Origin: Hyphomicrobiales bacterium | GTDB taxonomy: Bacteria; Pseudomonadota; Alphaproteobacteria; Rhizobiales; Beijerinckiaceae | NCBI GenBank assembly: GCA_930633525.1 | Contig: CAKNFP010000001.1 | Coordinates: 2,396,001 to 2,460,000, forward strand | Length of the DNA stretch: 64,000 nt | Direction: 5' to 3' | Shown here: positions 8,713 to 18,289 of the stretch, in pieces | Numbering within the stretch: position 1 is the stretch's first letter | Layout: every line of letters starts with the position of its first letter | Notes under the pieces: model-generated | Told to the model about the DNA's origin: nothing | Seen by the model: the letters and a program-made list of their open reading frames with translations, nothing else | The model's database searches: none | Translations under genes and position numbers: made by a program

Positions 8713-9200
8713 AATCAATCGTCATTCAGTTCCAGCACACACGCACCGGTCATCCCCGGGACAAGCCACCGGCCTCGCCCCTGCGATCCAGAACCGATGC
8801 GATAGGGGCTGGCCACCACCTTTCCACAAGGTGTCCTTTTGTTTCAAACTCATAGGTTATGCATCCCGTGGAGCGTTCCGGGACGACGCGGTGTGTTCTT
8901 TACCCTCCCTCGTGGGGAAGGCATCAGCCGACACGCGGCGGTGAACGTGCGCTTCGCAAAAAGACGACGGCAGGCCGCCACGCCATCACAGCTTGCATTT
9001 CCGGACCTGATGCGCTAACGAGCAGCCTTCGCGTTCGCCTGGCCGGGGGCTGAACGGACGGTGTGGCCTTGAATGAGGCCATGCAAGGGGTCATTCCCCA
9101 GCGTCCCGTGTTCCCGCCTTCGAACATTCCGCTCGGGCCTTGGCAGGCTCGAAGGGCTTGGCGCCGGCGGCAACGCGAGGGATGAACAGAAAGGCCAGTC
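8713..9200. other. Intergenic region upstream of rpsF, with a REP-like fragment
   Basis: There is no convincing gene in these 488 bases. Around 8748-8800 is a segment starting GGTCATCCCCGGGAC and ending in GATCCAGAACCGATG, similar to the GTCATCCCGGG-type dispersed repeats of Hyphomicrobiales. The last 150 bases should hold the rpsF promoter and mRNA leader, where an S6:S18-binding leader could reside; I could not identify that motif with certainty. Confidence 0.45.
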
Positions 9201-9674
9201 ATGCCACTTTACGAGCACGTTTTCCTGGCGCGCCAGGATGTAACGTCGCAGCAGGTCGAGGCCCTTGTCGAGCAGTACAAGGGTATCATCGAAGCCGGCG
9301 GCGGTTCGGTTCCGAAGGTCGAGCCGTGGGGCGTCAAGTCCCTCGCCTTCCGGATCAAGAAGAACCGCAAGGCACATTTCACGCTCCTGAACATCGATGC
9401 CCCTCCGGCCGCCGTCGCCGAGATGGAGCGCCAGATGAGCCTGAGCGAAGACGTCCTGCGCTTCATGACGCTGCGCGTCGAGGAGCTCGAGGAAGGCCAG
9501 TCGGTCATGCTGCAGAAGCGCGATCGCGATGATCGCCGCGAAGGCGGTGGCCGCTTCGATCGTGAAGGCGGTGGCCGCTTCGATCGTGGTGACCGCGGCG
9601 ATCGTGGAGACCGCGGTGATCGTGGCCCGCGCCGCGACCGTCCCACTGACGACGAAGCTTCTGACGAGGCCTGA
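9201..9674 (+). CDS. rpsF: 30S ribosomal protein S6
   Basis: A 157-residue S6. Residues 1-100 are the ferredoxin-like S6 fold ([20 protein letters not shown] ... [18 protein letters not shown]). The remaining tail is unusual in composition: two copies of REGGGRFD encoded by a 24-base tandem repeat near 9537-9584, then four RGD repeats, and an acidic end. S6 binds 16S rRNA with S18. Arg/Gly/Asp-rich extensions of S6 are seen in other alphaproteobacteria. rpsR follows after three bases. Confidence 0.97.
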   Translation: MPLYEHVFLARQDVTSQQVEALVEQYKGIIEAGGGSVPKVEPWGVKSLAFRIKKNRKAHFTLLNIDAPPAAVAEMERQMSLSEDVLRFMTLRVEELEEGQSVMLQKRDRDDRREGGGRFDREGGGRFDRGDRGDRGDRGDRGPRRDRPTDDEASDEA

Positions 9675-9677
9675 TCC

Positions 9678-9920
9678 ATGAGCACGACATCTTCTCCCCG
9701 CCGTCCGTTCTTCCGCCGCCGCAAGACCTGCCCGTTCTCGGGCGTTAATGCGCCGAAGATCGACTACAAGGACACGCGCCTGCTCTCGCGCTACATCTCC
9801 GAGCGCGGCAAGATCGTGCCTTCGCGCATCACCGCCGTTTCGGCGAAAAAGCAGCGCGAACTGGCCCAGGCCATCAAGCGCGCCCGCTTCCTCGGCCTTC
9901 TGCCTTACGTGATCAAGTAA
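9678..9920 (+). CDS. rpsR: 30S ribosomal protein S18
   Basis: An 80-residue S18 with the typical [15 protein letters not shown] start and the [22 protein letters not shown] end. It binds next to S6 in the platform of the small subunit. It is three bases downstream of rpsF, so they are one operon. A strong stem-loop follows 14 bases after the stop. Confidence 0.98.
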   Translation: MSTTSSPRRPFFRRRKTCPFSGVNAPKIDYKDTRLLSRYISERGKIVPSRITAVSAKKQRELAQAIKRARFLGLLPYVIK

Positions 9921-9934
9921 GATCCGTTTCTGCC

Positions 9935-9961
9935 GGTCATGGCGTCACAAACGCCATGACC
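9935..9961 (+). promoter_or_regulatory. Stem-loop downstream of rpsR
   Basis: GGTCATGGCGT and its complement form a perfect 11-bp stem with a 5-base loop (CACAA). There is no T-run. It may act as a partial terminator or as a processing or stabilising structure between rpsR and the downstream membrane protein gene. Confidence 0.6.
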
Positions 9962-10133
9962 GTGGACTGCCCGCCGGAGGTGCGGAGCCGAGGTTTCTCC
10001 AAAGAGATTCTCGAGGTTCCCTGCTCCGGCTTTGTCGTGAAACATTGCCCCGAACAGACTTGTCCGGGAACAATCAGTTGGGTTGGACTTTGATCCTTCC
10101 CTAACCCTGCAGGACGCAGCGGGACAGCAGACG

Positions 10134-11108
10134 ATGGCCATACCCTTCCTGGTCGGCATTGGCGCCGGCATCGTATCGGCGTTGCTCTTCGCGGTCGTGA
10201 TCTCTGGATCCGTGCTGGCGTTGCTGCTGTCCTATATCGCTCCCTTACCCATTCTCGTTGCAGCGCTCGGCTGGAATCACCGGGCCGGCCTTGTTGCCGT
10301 CGCCACGGGCGCCGCGAGCCTTGCCGTCATCTTCGCCCCAATGAGCGGCCTCGCCTATGCCATCGGCATCGGCCTGCCAGCCTGGTGGCTGGGTTATCTC
10401 ACGCTGCTCGCCCGTCCTGGCGAGAACGGCCCGCTCTGGTATCCCATCGGGCGGGTACTCGCCTGGGCCGCAGGCATCGCCGCCGGCGTCACATTCGCAG
10501 GCGCCTGGGGGATAGGCGGGAGCTACGCCGATTTTGAAGCGACCATGGGCCGTGCCATCCGCGCGTTCCTCACCATGGAGAGCGCGCCCGGCGGACAACC
10601 AGCCCCCTCACCCGACGCGCTCGGCCTGCCCTCGGGAATAGCGGTCGACGACCTGGTCGACGCCATTATCACGGCGGTTCCGCCGCTGGCCGCCGCCTCC
10701 TTCGTCCTCATGCTGGCCCTGAACCTGTGGCTCGCGGCGAAGACCGTCTCGATATCGCAGCGCCTGCCGCGTCCATGGCCCGCTATCGCCGATACCGCGA
10801 TGCCGCGCTCGATGCTTCCGGCATTCGTCGTCGCCGCCGTGCTCGCGGTGGTCGGCAGCGGCTTCATCGGCCTCATCGCCGCGGCCCTCGCCGGCTCCTT
10901 GATATGCGCCTATGCGCTGCAGGGACTGGCGACGCTGCATGCGCTCACGCGCGGCAAGCCGGGACGCCCGTTCATCCTCGGCCTCACCTACGCCATTCTG
11001 GTGATCTTCCTCGTGTGGATCCTGCCAGTCCTGGCGCTTTTCGGAATCATCGACACGCTCATGGGACTGCGGGCGCGCCGAGCAGGTATCGCGGGCTCGC
11101 CCCGTTAA
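10134..11108 (+). CDS. DUF2232 family membrane protein
   Basis: A very hydrophobic protein of 324 residues from the ATG at 10134; a TTG start 17 codons earlier is possible. About eight membrane helices can be picked out, starting at MAIPFLVGIGAGIVSALLF and ending with LGLTYAILVIFLVWILPVLA. It fits the YybS/DUF2232 group of proteins found between rpsR and rplI in Hyphomicrobiales. Function is unknown. It lies 51 bases upstream of rplI. Confidence 0.8.
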   Translation: MAIPFLVGIGAGIVSALLFAVVISGSVLALLLSYIAPLPILVAALGWNHRAGLVAVATGAASLAVIFAPMSGLAYAIGIGLPAWWLGYLTLLARPGENGPLWYPIGRVLAWAAGIAAGVTFAGAWGIGGSYADFEATMGRAIRAFLTMESAPGGQPAPSPDALGLPSGIAVDDLVDAIITAVPPLAAASFVLMLALNLWLAAKTVSISQRLPRPWPAIADTAMPRSMLPAFVVAAVLAVVGSGFIGLIAAALAGSLICAYALQGLATLHALTRGKPGRPFILGLTYAILVIFLVWILPVLALFGIIDTLMGLRARRAGIAGSPR

Positions 11109-11159
11109 GTCCCGTTTCGTTCGATCCAAAGCATTCAAACGTTCTACAAGGAGACTGAC

Positions 11160-11723
11160 ATGGAAGTTATTTTGCTCGAGCGCGTCGCCAAGCTCGGCCA
11201 GATGGGCCAGACCGTTCGCGTCCGCGACGGCTATGCCCGCAACTACCTCCTGCCTCAGGGCAAGGCTCTGCGCGCCACCAAGGCCAATGCGTCGCGCTTC
11301 GAATCGCAGCGCGCCCAGCTCGAGGCCCGCAACCTCGAGCTGAAGACCGAGGCGGAAGCCGTCGGCGCGAAACTCGATGGTGAGAGCGTGCTCATCGTCC
11401 GCCAGGCCGGCGAGTCCGGCGTGCTCTACGGCTCCGTGTCGCCGCGCGACATCGCCGAGGCGCTCACCGCCGGTGGCTTCAGCGTCAGCCGCCAGCAGAT
11501 CGTGCTGCACACACCGATCAAGTCGCTCGGCCTGCACAGCGTTCCGGTTGCGCTGCACCCGGAAGTCGAGGTCACCGTGACCGTCAACGTCGCCCGTAGC
11601 CCGGAGGAAGCCGAGCGCCAGGCCCGTGGCGAGAGCGTCTCGACCCGTGAGGAGACCAACCTTGATGACCTCGGCCTCGAAGTGGGCGCTGCCCTCGCCG
11701 AAGCCGCAGGCGACGACGAGTAA
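11160..11723 (+). CDS. rplI: 50S ribosomal protein L9
   Basis: A 187-residue L9. The N-terminal rRNA-binding domain is [37 protein letters not shown], followed by the long helix and the C-terminal domain ([14 protein letters not shown]). An acidic tail of about 40 residues after position 148 is longer than in E. coli L9 (149) and is usual in alphaproteobacteria. An AAGGAGA ribosome binding site precedes the ATG. Last gene of the rpsF-rpsR-DUF2232-rplI group; a terminator follows. Confidence 0.98.
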   Translation: MEVILLERVAKLGQMGQTVRVRDGYARNYLLPQGKALRATKANASRFESQRAQLEARNLELKTEAEAVGAKLDGESVLIVRQAGESGVLYGSVSPRDIAEALTAGGFSVSRQQIVLHTPIKSLGLHSVPVALHPEVEVTVTVNVARSPEEAERQARGESVSTREETNLDDLGLEVGAALAEAAGDDE

Positions 11724-11768
11724 GTAATTCGTTATCCTACACAGGCGCTTGGCATGCGCTGAGGTAGA

Positions 11769-11803
11769 GGGTGCCAGTCCGCTGGCACCCGTTGCGCTTT
11801 TTG
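11769..11803 (+). terminator. Rho-independent terminator after rplI
   Basis: GGGTGCCAG and CTGGCACCC form a 9-bp stem with loop TCCG, followed by GTTGCGCTTTTTGG. It lies 46 bases after the rplI stop and ends the ribosomal protein operon. Confidence 0.82.
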
Positions 11804-11877
11804 GCGTTGCTTCTTAGCTTATCCTTATCTGATCACGGCGGCCGCGGCAGCGGCGCCTTGGTACGACGAGGCAGGTA

Positions 11878-13131
11878 ATGGAAGCATTACTTCGATTTGT
11901 GCTTGGTCGGCTCATTCAGCGAGGGGCGCTGACGCTCGCCGTCACAGACGGGCCGCCCCTGGTCCTCGGCGATGGGACAGGAGATCCCGTCCACATCCGC
12001 CTGACCGATCGGTGGGCCGCCATCCACCTTCTTCTCGATCCCGATACGGCACTCGGCGAACTCTACATGAACGGCCGCCTTGTGATCGAGCGCGGCGATA
12101 TCGCCGATCTGCTCGCCCTAGGGATGATCAATCTCCGCGACCATGGCGAGAATTTGCCCATCAGGCTGCTCCGCGGCTGGCGCCGGCTGCGACGCGGGCT
12201 GACCCAGCGCAATATCGCGTCGCGGTCCCAGCGCAATGTCGCCCATCACTATGATCTCGATGGCCGGCTCTATGCGCTGTTCCTCGATTCCGACAGGCAA
12301 TATTCCTGCGCCTATTTCGAGGAACCGGGCTATTCGCTCGACGATGCCCAGTTGGCCAAGAAGCGGCATCTGGCGGCCAAGCTCCTTGTGGAGCCAGGCC
12401 AGAAAGTCCTCGATATCGGCTCGGGCTGGGGCGGACTTGCGCTTTATCTCGCCGAGCGTTGCGGCGCCAAGGTGACCGGCGTGACGCTTTCGCAGGAACA
12501 GTTGGGCGTCGCGCGCAACCGCGCCACCGAAGGCGGGCTTGGCAACCAGGTGGAATTTCGCCTGCAGGACTATCGCTCCCTGACGGAGACTTTCGATCGC
12601 ATCATCTCCGTCGGCATGTTCGAGCATGTCGGCGTGCCCTACTACAGGACCTATTTCGAGACGCTCAGAGATCGCCTGGCCGACGATGGCGTGGCCGTGA
12701 TCCACTCGATCGGACGGATGGGACCGCCGGGCAGCACGAACTCCTGGATCGACAAGTATATTTTCCCGGGCGGCTATATCCCGGCCCTCTCGGAGGTCCT
12801 GCCGCATATCGAGAAGGCCGGCCTCATCGTCACGGATATCGAGATCCTGCGCCTGCATTACGCGGAGACACTGAAGGCCTGGCGTCAGCGTTTCCATGCC
12901 CATCGGGAGGAGGTTCTCGCTCTCTATGACGAGCGATTCGTGCGCATGTGGGATTTCTATCTCGCCGCTTCCGAGATGTCCTTCCGTCACGACGGCATGA
13001 TGATATTCCAGATCCAGCTCGCCAGGCAGCAGGACAGCGTGCCACTGACCCGAGACTATATCGCACGCCGGGAGACGGCACTGCGTGCACGGGAAGGCAA
13101 GCCCCACGACCTGCGCCTCGCGGGCGAATGA
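11878..13131 (+). CDS. Cyclopropane-fatty-acyl-phospholipid synthase family methyltransferase
   Basis: A 417-residue protein of the CFA synthase family. The SAM-binding motif is KVLDIGSGWGGLALYLAE, preceded by HHYDLDGRLYALFLDSDRQYSCAYF, the conserved approach to the active site, and followed by SVGMFEHVG with the bicarbonate-ligand Glu. The late motif is WIDKYIFPGGYIP. It would add a methylene group from SAM across the double bond of unsaturated membrane lipid acyl chains. The N-terminal lipid-binding domain (about 1-115) is complete. It sits alone between rplI and dnaB, after a terminator. Confidence 0.9.
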   Translation: MEALLRFVLGRLIQRGALTLAVTDGPPLVLGDGTGDPVHIRLTDRWAAIHLLLDPDTALGELYMNGRLVIERGDIADLLALGMINLRDHGENLPIRLLRGWRRLRRGLTQRNIASRSQRNVAHHYDLDGRLYALFLDSDRQYSCAYFEEPGYSLDDAQLAKKRHLAAKLLVEPGQKVLDIGSGWGGLALYLAERCGAKVTGVTLSQEQLGVARNRATEGGLGNQVEFRLQDYRSLTETFDRIISVGMFEHVGVPYYRTYFETLRDRLADDGVAVIHSIGRMGPPGSTNSWIDKYIFPGGYIPALSEVLPHIEKAGLIVTDIEILRLHYAETLKAWRQRFHAHREEVLALYDERFVRMWDFYLAASEMSFRHDGMMIFQIQLARQQDSVPLTRDYIARRETALRAREGKPHDLRLAGE

Positions 13132-13361
13132 CCTCGCGCCCGGTTCCAGCGCGGAATCCGCCGCGCTGGGCCCTTTATCCCGACGGAGACCTGCACGCCG
13201 CTCCGCGAGCGGAGCCGTCAACGGGCAATCGGGCAACAGTGGACAATATTTGTCAGCTGCTTGTGAATCGAGTGAGTTGCGGGACTCCCCCAGCCGCCGC
13301 GTAGGCCCACCCCTCGTCCGTGCTAGAGTGGCCCGAGCGACTCACGAGTTAGGGCGGTACG

Positions 13362-14849
13362 GTGGCGGTGAATAGTCTGGTAGCGCGGCTTGAGACGGCG
13401 AATGAGGCACAATTCCGCCTCGCGCCGCATAATATCGATGCCGAGCAGGCGCTCCTTGGGGCCGTTCTCGTCAACAATGACGCCTATTTCCGCGTCTCCG
13501 ACTTCCTGGAGGCAGAGCACTTCCAGGAGGAGGTGCACCGGCGCATCTACGAAGTCGCGACCAGCCTCATCAAGGCCGGCAAGATCGCGACGCCGATCAC
13601 CCTCAAGACCTTCCTCGGCGATCAGGATCTCGGCGGCGTCACCATTCCGCAATATCTGGCGCGACTCGCGGCCGAAGCCACCACCATCATCAACGCCGAG
13701 GACTACGGCCGGACCATCCACGACCTCGCCGTCCGCCGCCGCCTGATCGAGATCGGCGAGGACATGGTCAACGAGGCCTATGATTCGGCCGTGGACGTCC
13801 CGCCACGCGACCAGATCGAGGAAGCCGAGCGACGCCTATATGAACTGGCCGAGACCGGCCGCTACGACGGTGGGTTCCAGAATTTCGCGACGGCGCTGAC
13901 TGCCGCCGTCGATGTGGCGGCCGCGGCCTACAAGCGCGAGGGCAAGCTCTCCGGCCTCGCCACCGGGCTCCACGACCTCGACCGGATGATGGGTGGCCTG
14001 CAGGCGTCGGATCTCGTCATCCTCGCCGGCCGCCCGGCCATGGGCAAGACTTCGCTCGCCACCAACATCGCCTTCAACATCGCCAAGGCCTATCGCGGCG
14101 AAAAGCAGCCCGACGGTGCGATGAAGACCATGAATGGCGGCATCGTCGGCTTCTTCTCGCTGGAAATGTCGTCCGAACAGCTCGCCAATCGTATCATTGC
14201 CGAGCAGGCGGGCATTCCTTCCTACAAGATCCGCCGCGGCGACATCCGCGAGGACGAGTTCTACAAGATCAGCGATGTCGCACGCGAGATGCAGACCATT
14301 CCGTTCTACATCGACCAGACGGGTGGCCTGTCGATCGCCCAGCTCGCCGCCCGCGCGCGCCGTCTGAAACGCCAGCGCGGCCTCGATCTCCTCGTGGTGG
14401 ACTATCTGCAGCTCCTCTCCGGCTCATCCAAGAAGGGCGAGAACCGCGTGCAGGAGCTCACCGAGATCACCACGGGCATGAAGGCCCTGGCCAAGGAGCT
14501 GGCCGTGCCGATCGTGGCCCTATCCCAGCTCTCGCGCCAGGTGGAAAACCGGGACGACAAGCGGCCACAGCTATCTGACCTGCGCGAATCGGGCTCGATC
14601 GAGCAGGATGCCGACGTGGTCATGTTCGTCTATCGTGACGAGTATTATCTGAAGAACAAGGAGCCCAAGATGGGCACCGAGGAGCACTTCAAGTGGCAGG
14701 CCGAGATGGACCAGGCCCACGGCAAGGCTGAAGTGATCATCGGCAAGCAGCGCCACGGGCCGACCGGCACCGTCCAGCTCTCGTTCCAGGCGGATGTGAC
14801 CCGCTTCGGCAATCTGGCGCAGGAAGACCACCTGCCTGAGCAATACTGA
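13362..14849 (+). CDS. dnaB: Replicative DNA helicase DnaB
   Basis: A 495-residue DnaB from GTG at 13362. The N-terminal domain (RLAPHNIDAEQALLGAVLVNNDAYFRVSDFL) binds primase and scaffolds the hexamer. The C-terminal RecA-like domain has Walker A GRPAMGKTSLA and Walker B LLVVDYLQLL, and the arginine-finger region LRESGSIEQDADVVMFVYRDEYY. No intein interrupts it. It unwinds DNA at the replication fork. alr begins 49 bases downstream. Confidence 0.97.
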   Translation: MAVNSLVARLETANEAQFRLAPHNIDAEQALLGAVLVNNDAYFRVSDFLEAEHFQEEVHRRIYEVATSLIKAGKIATPITLKTFLGDQDLGGVTIPQYLARLAAEATTIINAEDYGRTIHDLAVRRRLIEIGEDMVNEAYDSAVDVPPRDQIEEAERRLYELAETGRYDGGFQNFATALTAAVDVAAAAYKREGKLSGLATGLHDLDRMMGGLQASDLVILAGRPAMGKTSLATNIAFNIAKAYRGEKQPDGAMKTMNGGIVGFFSLEMSSEQLANRIIAEQAGIPSYKIRRGDIREDEFYKISDVAREMQTIPFYIDQTGGLSIAQLAARARRLKRQRGLDLLVVDYLQLLSGSSKKGENRVQELTEITTGMKALAKELAVPIVALSQLSRQVENRDDKRPQLSDLRESGSIEQDADVVMFVYRDEYYLKNKEPKMGTEEHFKWQAEMDQAHGKAEVIIGKQRHGPTGTVQLSFQADVTRFGNLAQEDHLPEQY

Positions 14850-14898
14850 ACGATGGGCACATCGCGCCATCGCCCGTTGAGATGAGGTTCCCCTCATT

Positions 14899-16056
14899 GT
14901 GACCACTTCCACTCTCTCCAACGCTTCCTTTGCCGGTGTCCGCGAAGCAGACGCCGGCGCCCTGCTGACCATCGACCTCAAGGCCCTGGTGAAGAATTGG
15001 CGCACGCTCGCCGGAGAGGCCCCGGACGCGGAATGCGCCGCGGTCATCAAAGCCGATGCTTACGGCATCGGGCTGGAGCAGGCGGCACGCGCGCTCTCGG
15101 ATGCGGGCTGCACGACATTCTTCGTCGCCCATCTGAGCGAGGCCGAGCGCTTCCGGGCCGTCAACAGCACCGCGACGCTTTACGTGCTCAACGGCCTCCT
15201 GCCGGGAACCGCCGCCCATCTCGCCGCGATCAATGCGCGACCGGTCCTTGGCTCGCGCGAGGAAATCGAGGAATGGGGCGCCTATTGCGCCGGCGTCGGG
15301 AGCAAACTGGCGGCGGCCGTCCACATCGATACGGGCATGAACAGGCTGGGCCTCAGGCTGGACAGCGCGGCGAAGCTCGTTAGCGAGACCTCGCTGATGG
15401 AGGCCTTCACGCCGTCCCTCGTGATGAGCCATCTGGTGTCCGCCGAAGTTCCGGCCCTGCCCGTCAACGCCAAGCAGATCAAGGCGTTCCAGGCAGCGCG
15501 CGCGCTGTTTCCGGGCGTTCCCGCCTCCCTCTGCAATTCATCCGGAATCTATCTGCCGGAACCGCCGCATTTCGATCTGCTGCGCCCGGGCTACGCGCTC
15601 TATGGCGGCAATCCCCGCCCGGGTCGCGACAATCCCATGGCGCCGGTCGTCCGGCTCGCGGCCAGGATCATCCAGATCCGGACTGTGCCGGACGCTGAAA
15701 CCGTCGGTTACAGCGGCCATTGGACCGCCGAGGGACGCAGGCGGATTGCCACGGTGAGCCTCGGCTATGCCGATGGCTTCCTGCGCAGCCTGAGCGGCAC
15801 CAATCTGAAGCCCGGCGGAGACGCTGTCGTCGGCGGCGTGCGCTGCCCGATCGCCGGCCGGATCTCCATGGATCTCGTTACGCTCGATATCTCGGCCCTC
15901 GCCGAGGATGCGGTGAAGCGAGGCGACTACGCCACCTTCATCGGGGACGGCATCAGCATCGATGAAGTCGGAACGCGCGCCGGCACCATCGGCTACGAAA
16001 TCCTGACCAGTCTCGGCCATCGGTTCGCGCGCAGTTACAAGGGACTGGAAAACTAG
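14899..16056 (+). CDS. alr: Alanine racemase
   Basis: A 385-residue fold-type III PLP enzyme from GTG at 14899. The PLP lysine is in AAVIKADAYGIGLE and the catalytic tyrosine region is in SLGYADGFLRSL. GRISMDLVTLDIS and SLGHRFARSYKG complete the family pattern. It converts L-alanine to D-alanine for peptidoglycan. The racemase stop TAG overlaps the radA GTG by one base, so the genes are coupled. Confidence 0.95.
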   Translation: MTTSTLSNASFAGVREADAGALLTIDLKALVKNWRTLAGEAPDAECAAVIKADAYGIGLEQAARALSDAGCTTFFVAHLSEAERFRAVNSTATLYVLNGLLPGTAAHLAAINARPVLGSREEIEEWGAYCAGVGSKLAAAVHIDTGMNRLGLRLDSAAKLVSETSLMEAFTPSLVMSHLVSAEVPALPVNAKQIKAFQAARALFPGVPASLCNSSGIYLPEPPHFDLLRPGYALYGGNPRPGRDNPMAPVVRLAARIIQIRTVPDAETVGYSGHWTAEGRRRIATVSLGYADGFLRSLSGTNLKPGGDAVVGGVRCPIAGRISMDLVTLDISALAEDAVKRGDYATFIGDGISIDEVGTRAGTIGYEILTSLGHRFARSYKGLEN

Positions 16057-17474
16057 TGGCGCGTGGGTCTGTCAGCTACATCTGCCAAAGCTGTGGCGCG
16101 GTCTACAACCGCTGGCAGGGCAAATGCGACGCTTGCGGCGGCTGGAACACACTGGCGCAGGAGGCCTCCGGCCCGCCCGTTCCCGTTCCAGGCGCAAGCC
16201 GGGCGGCGGCGCGCGGCAAGGGTCGCATCTTTCCGCTGGAGGGCCTGCAGGGCTCCAGCATGGACGCGCCGCGCGTGCCTTCCGGAATCGGCGAGCTCGA
16301 TCGTGTCACCGGCGGGGGCTTCGTGCCCGGCTCGGTCATTCTCATCGGCGGCGATCCCGGTATCGGCAAATCCACGCTGTTGACCCAGGCAGGGGCCGTC
16401 ATGGCCCGTTCCGGCCACCGCGTCGCCTATATCTCCGGCGAAGAGGCGGTCGCGCAGGTGCGCCTGCGCGCGGAGCGGCTCGGCCTCAACGACGCGCCTG
16501 TCGAGCTCGCGGCCGAGACCCATGTCGAGGACATCATCGCCACCCTGTCGCATGGCACCGTGCCCCGCCTCGCCATCATCGATTCGATCCAGACCATGTG
16601 GACGTCGAGCGTCGAGGCGGCGCCCGGCACCGTGACGCAGGTCCGCGGCAGCGCTCAGGCGCTCATCCGCTTTGCCAAGACCTCCGGCACCACGGTCATC
16701 CTGGTCGGCCACGTCACCAAGGACGGCCAGATCGCGGGTCCCCGCGTCGTCGAGCACATGGTCGATGCCGTCGTTTCCTTCGAGGGCGACAGCGGCTACC
16801 ACTTCCGCATCCTGCGCGCAGTCAAAAATCGCTTCGGCCCGACCGACGAGATCGGCGTGTTCGAGATGACCGGGCGCGGCCTCGCCGAGGTGTCGAACCC
16901 CTCTGCCCTGTTTCTGTCCGGGCGGGATCTTTCGGCGGCCGGCACCGCGGTCTTCGCCGGGATGGAAGGCACACGGCCCCTGCTCGTCGAAATCCAGGCG
17001 CTGGTCGCGCCATCGAGCCTCGGCACCCCCCGCCGCGCTGTCATCGGCTGGGACCCGAGCCGGTTGTCCATGGTGCTGGCGGTGCTGGAAGCCCACGGCG
17101 GGCTGAAGCTCGGCCAGCACGACGTCTATCTCAATGTCGCCGGCGGCCTGAAGATCACCGAGCCCGCGGCCGATCTCGCGGCGGCTGCCGCGCTCGTCTC
17201 CTCGCTCGCGGGCGTCGCCCTGCCGCCGGATACGGTCCATTTCGGCGAAATCGGCCTGTCCGGTGCTGTGCGGCCGGTATCTCAGGCCCAGGCGCGCCTC
17301 AAGGAGGCCGCAAAGCTCGGATTTCATCGCGCTGTGGCCCCGCCGCCAGCCCGCGACCAGGGCGAGAAGGCGCCGCTTGCCGTCACGCCCGCAGGTCATA
17401 TCGTCGATCTCGTGGCGCGCATTGCGGCCGGCGGATCACGCGACCGGCGCGATCAGCGTCTTTCCAAAGGTTAA
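16056..17474 (+). CDS. radA: DNA repair protein RadA
   Basis: A 472-residue RadA/Sms. An N-terminal zinc finger (CQSCGAVYNRWQGKCDACGGW) precedes the RecA-like ATPase with Walker A GGDPGIGKSTLL and the RadA-specific KNRFG motif (AVKNRFGPTDEIGVFEM). A Lon-protease-like C-terminal domain runs from about residue 300 (ALVAPSSLGTPRRAV ... LSGAVRPVSQAQARLKEA). It drives branch migration in recombinational repair. The GTG start overlaps the alr stop by one base. Confidence 0.96.
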   Translation: MARGSVSYICQSCGAVYNRWQGKCDACGGWNTLAQEASGPPVPVPGASRAAARGKGRIFPLEGLQGSSMDAPRVPSGIGELDRVTGGGFVPGSVILIGGDPGIGKSTLLTQAGAVMARSGHRVAYISGEEAVAQVRLRAERLGLNDAPVELAAETHVEDIIATLSHGTVPRLAIIDSIQTMWTSSVEAAPGTVTQVRGSAQALIRFAKTSGTTVILVGHVTKDGQIAGPRVVEHMVDAVVSFEGDSGYHFRILRAVKNRFGPTDEIGVFEMTGRGLAEVSNPSALFLSGRDLSAAGTAVFAGMEGTRPLLVEIQALVAPSSLGTPRRAVIGWDPSRLSMVLAVLEAHGGLKLGQHDVYLNVAGGLKITEPAADLAAAAALVSSLAGVALPPDTVHFGEIGLSGAVRPVSQAQARLKEAAKLGFHRAVAPPPARDQGEKAPLAVTPAGHIVDLVARIAAGGSRDRRDQRLSKG

Positions 17475-17594
17475 CAAGTTTTATTGGACAGAGCTTTGCG
17501 AGAGGTGACGACCGCCGTAACGCGAGCTATACCAACCTGCTAGTACGTTACGCCCCCGTACACCCGCCCCGATTCGCGGTTTCCAGGCTCGATC

Positions 17595-18248
17595 ATGCCC
17601 GTCGCACTTCTTGACCTTATCGTTATCGGCGTCGTGCTGCTGTCCGCCCTTTTGGCAGCAGTGAGAGGCTTCACCCGCGAGGTCCTCGCCATCGCCTCTT
17701 GGGTCGCCGCCGCCGTCGCTGCCCTCTTCCTGCACGCGCAGGTGCTTCCCTATGTGAAGCCGCATATCGCGAATCCGACGATCGCACTGGTCGTTGCCAT
17801 AGCGGCGGTGTTTCTTGTCACGCTGATCATCGTGTCCTTCATCACGGTTCAGTTGTCCGACCTGGTGCTGGATTCCCGCATCGGCGCCGTGGATCGCTCG
17901 CTGGGCTTCATTTTCGGCGCGGCTCGCGGCTTTCTGATTTGCGTCGTCGGCTTTCTGTTCTTCAATTGGCTCGTGAAGCCAGACATGCAACCTGACTGGG
18001 TGCAGCAGGCCAGGACGCGGCCTCTTCTGCAATCGACGGGTGATCGTCTGGTCGCGATGTTGCCGGATGACCCTGAAAGCACCATCTTGCAGAAGTTGCG
18101 CCGTCCGAGCCCGGATGGGGATTCCGATGTCCCGGCCGAACCCGAGACATCACCGCAGGCGCCTGCCAATGGGCAGCCTGCGCCGCAACGCCGCAGCGAG
18201 GCTCCGGTTAGAAACGGTGCCACTGGTGCTACAGGTGCGTCCCGGTAA
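17595..18248 (+). CDS. cvpA: CvpA family protein
   Basis: A 217-residue membrane protein. Four hydrophobic segments fill residues 1-135, with the conserved RGFTREVLAIASWV and LGFIFGAARGFLICVV. A hydrophilic Pro/Ala-rich tail of about 70 residues follows. E. coli CvpA is linked to colicin V production and envelope stress. It is directly upstream of purF with a 41-base gap, the usual cvpA-purF arrangement. Confidence 0.92.
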   Translation: MPVALLDLIVIGVVLLSALLAAVRGFTREVLAIASWVAAAVAALFLHAQVLPYVKPHIANPTIALVVAIAAVFLVTLIIVSFITVQLSDLVLDSRIGAVDRSLGFIFGAARGFLICVVGFLFFNWLVKPDMQPDWVQQARTRPLLQSTGDRLVAMLPDDPESTILQKLRRPSPDGDSDVPAEPETSPQAPANGQPAPQRRSEAPVRNGATGATGASR

Positions 18249-18289
18249 ACCGCGGTTGCGGTCGCGTTCGGTTACCGGCGGGAGACTAG

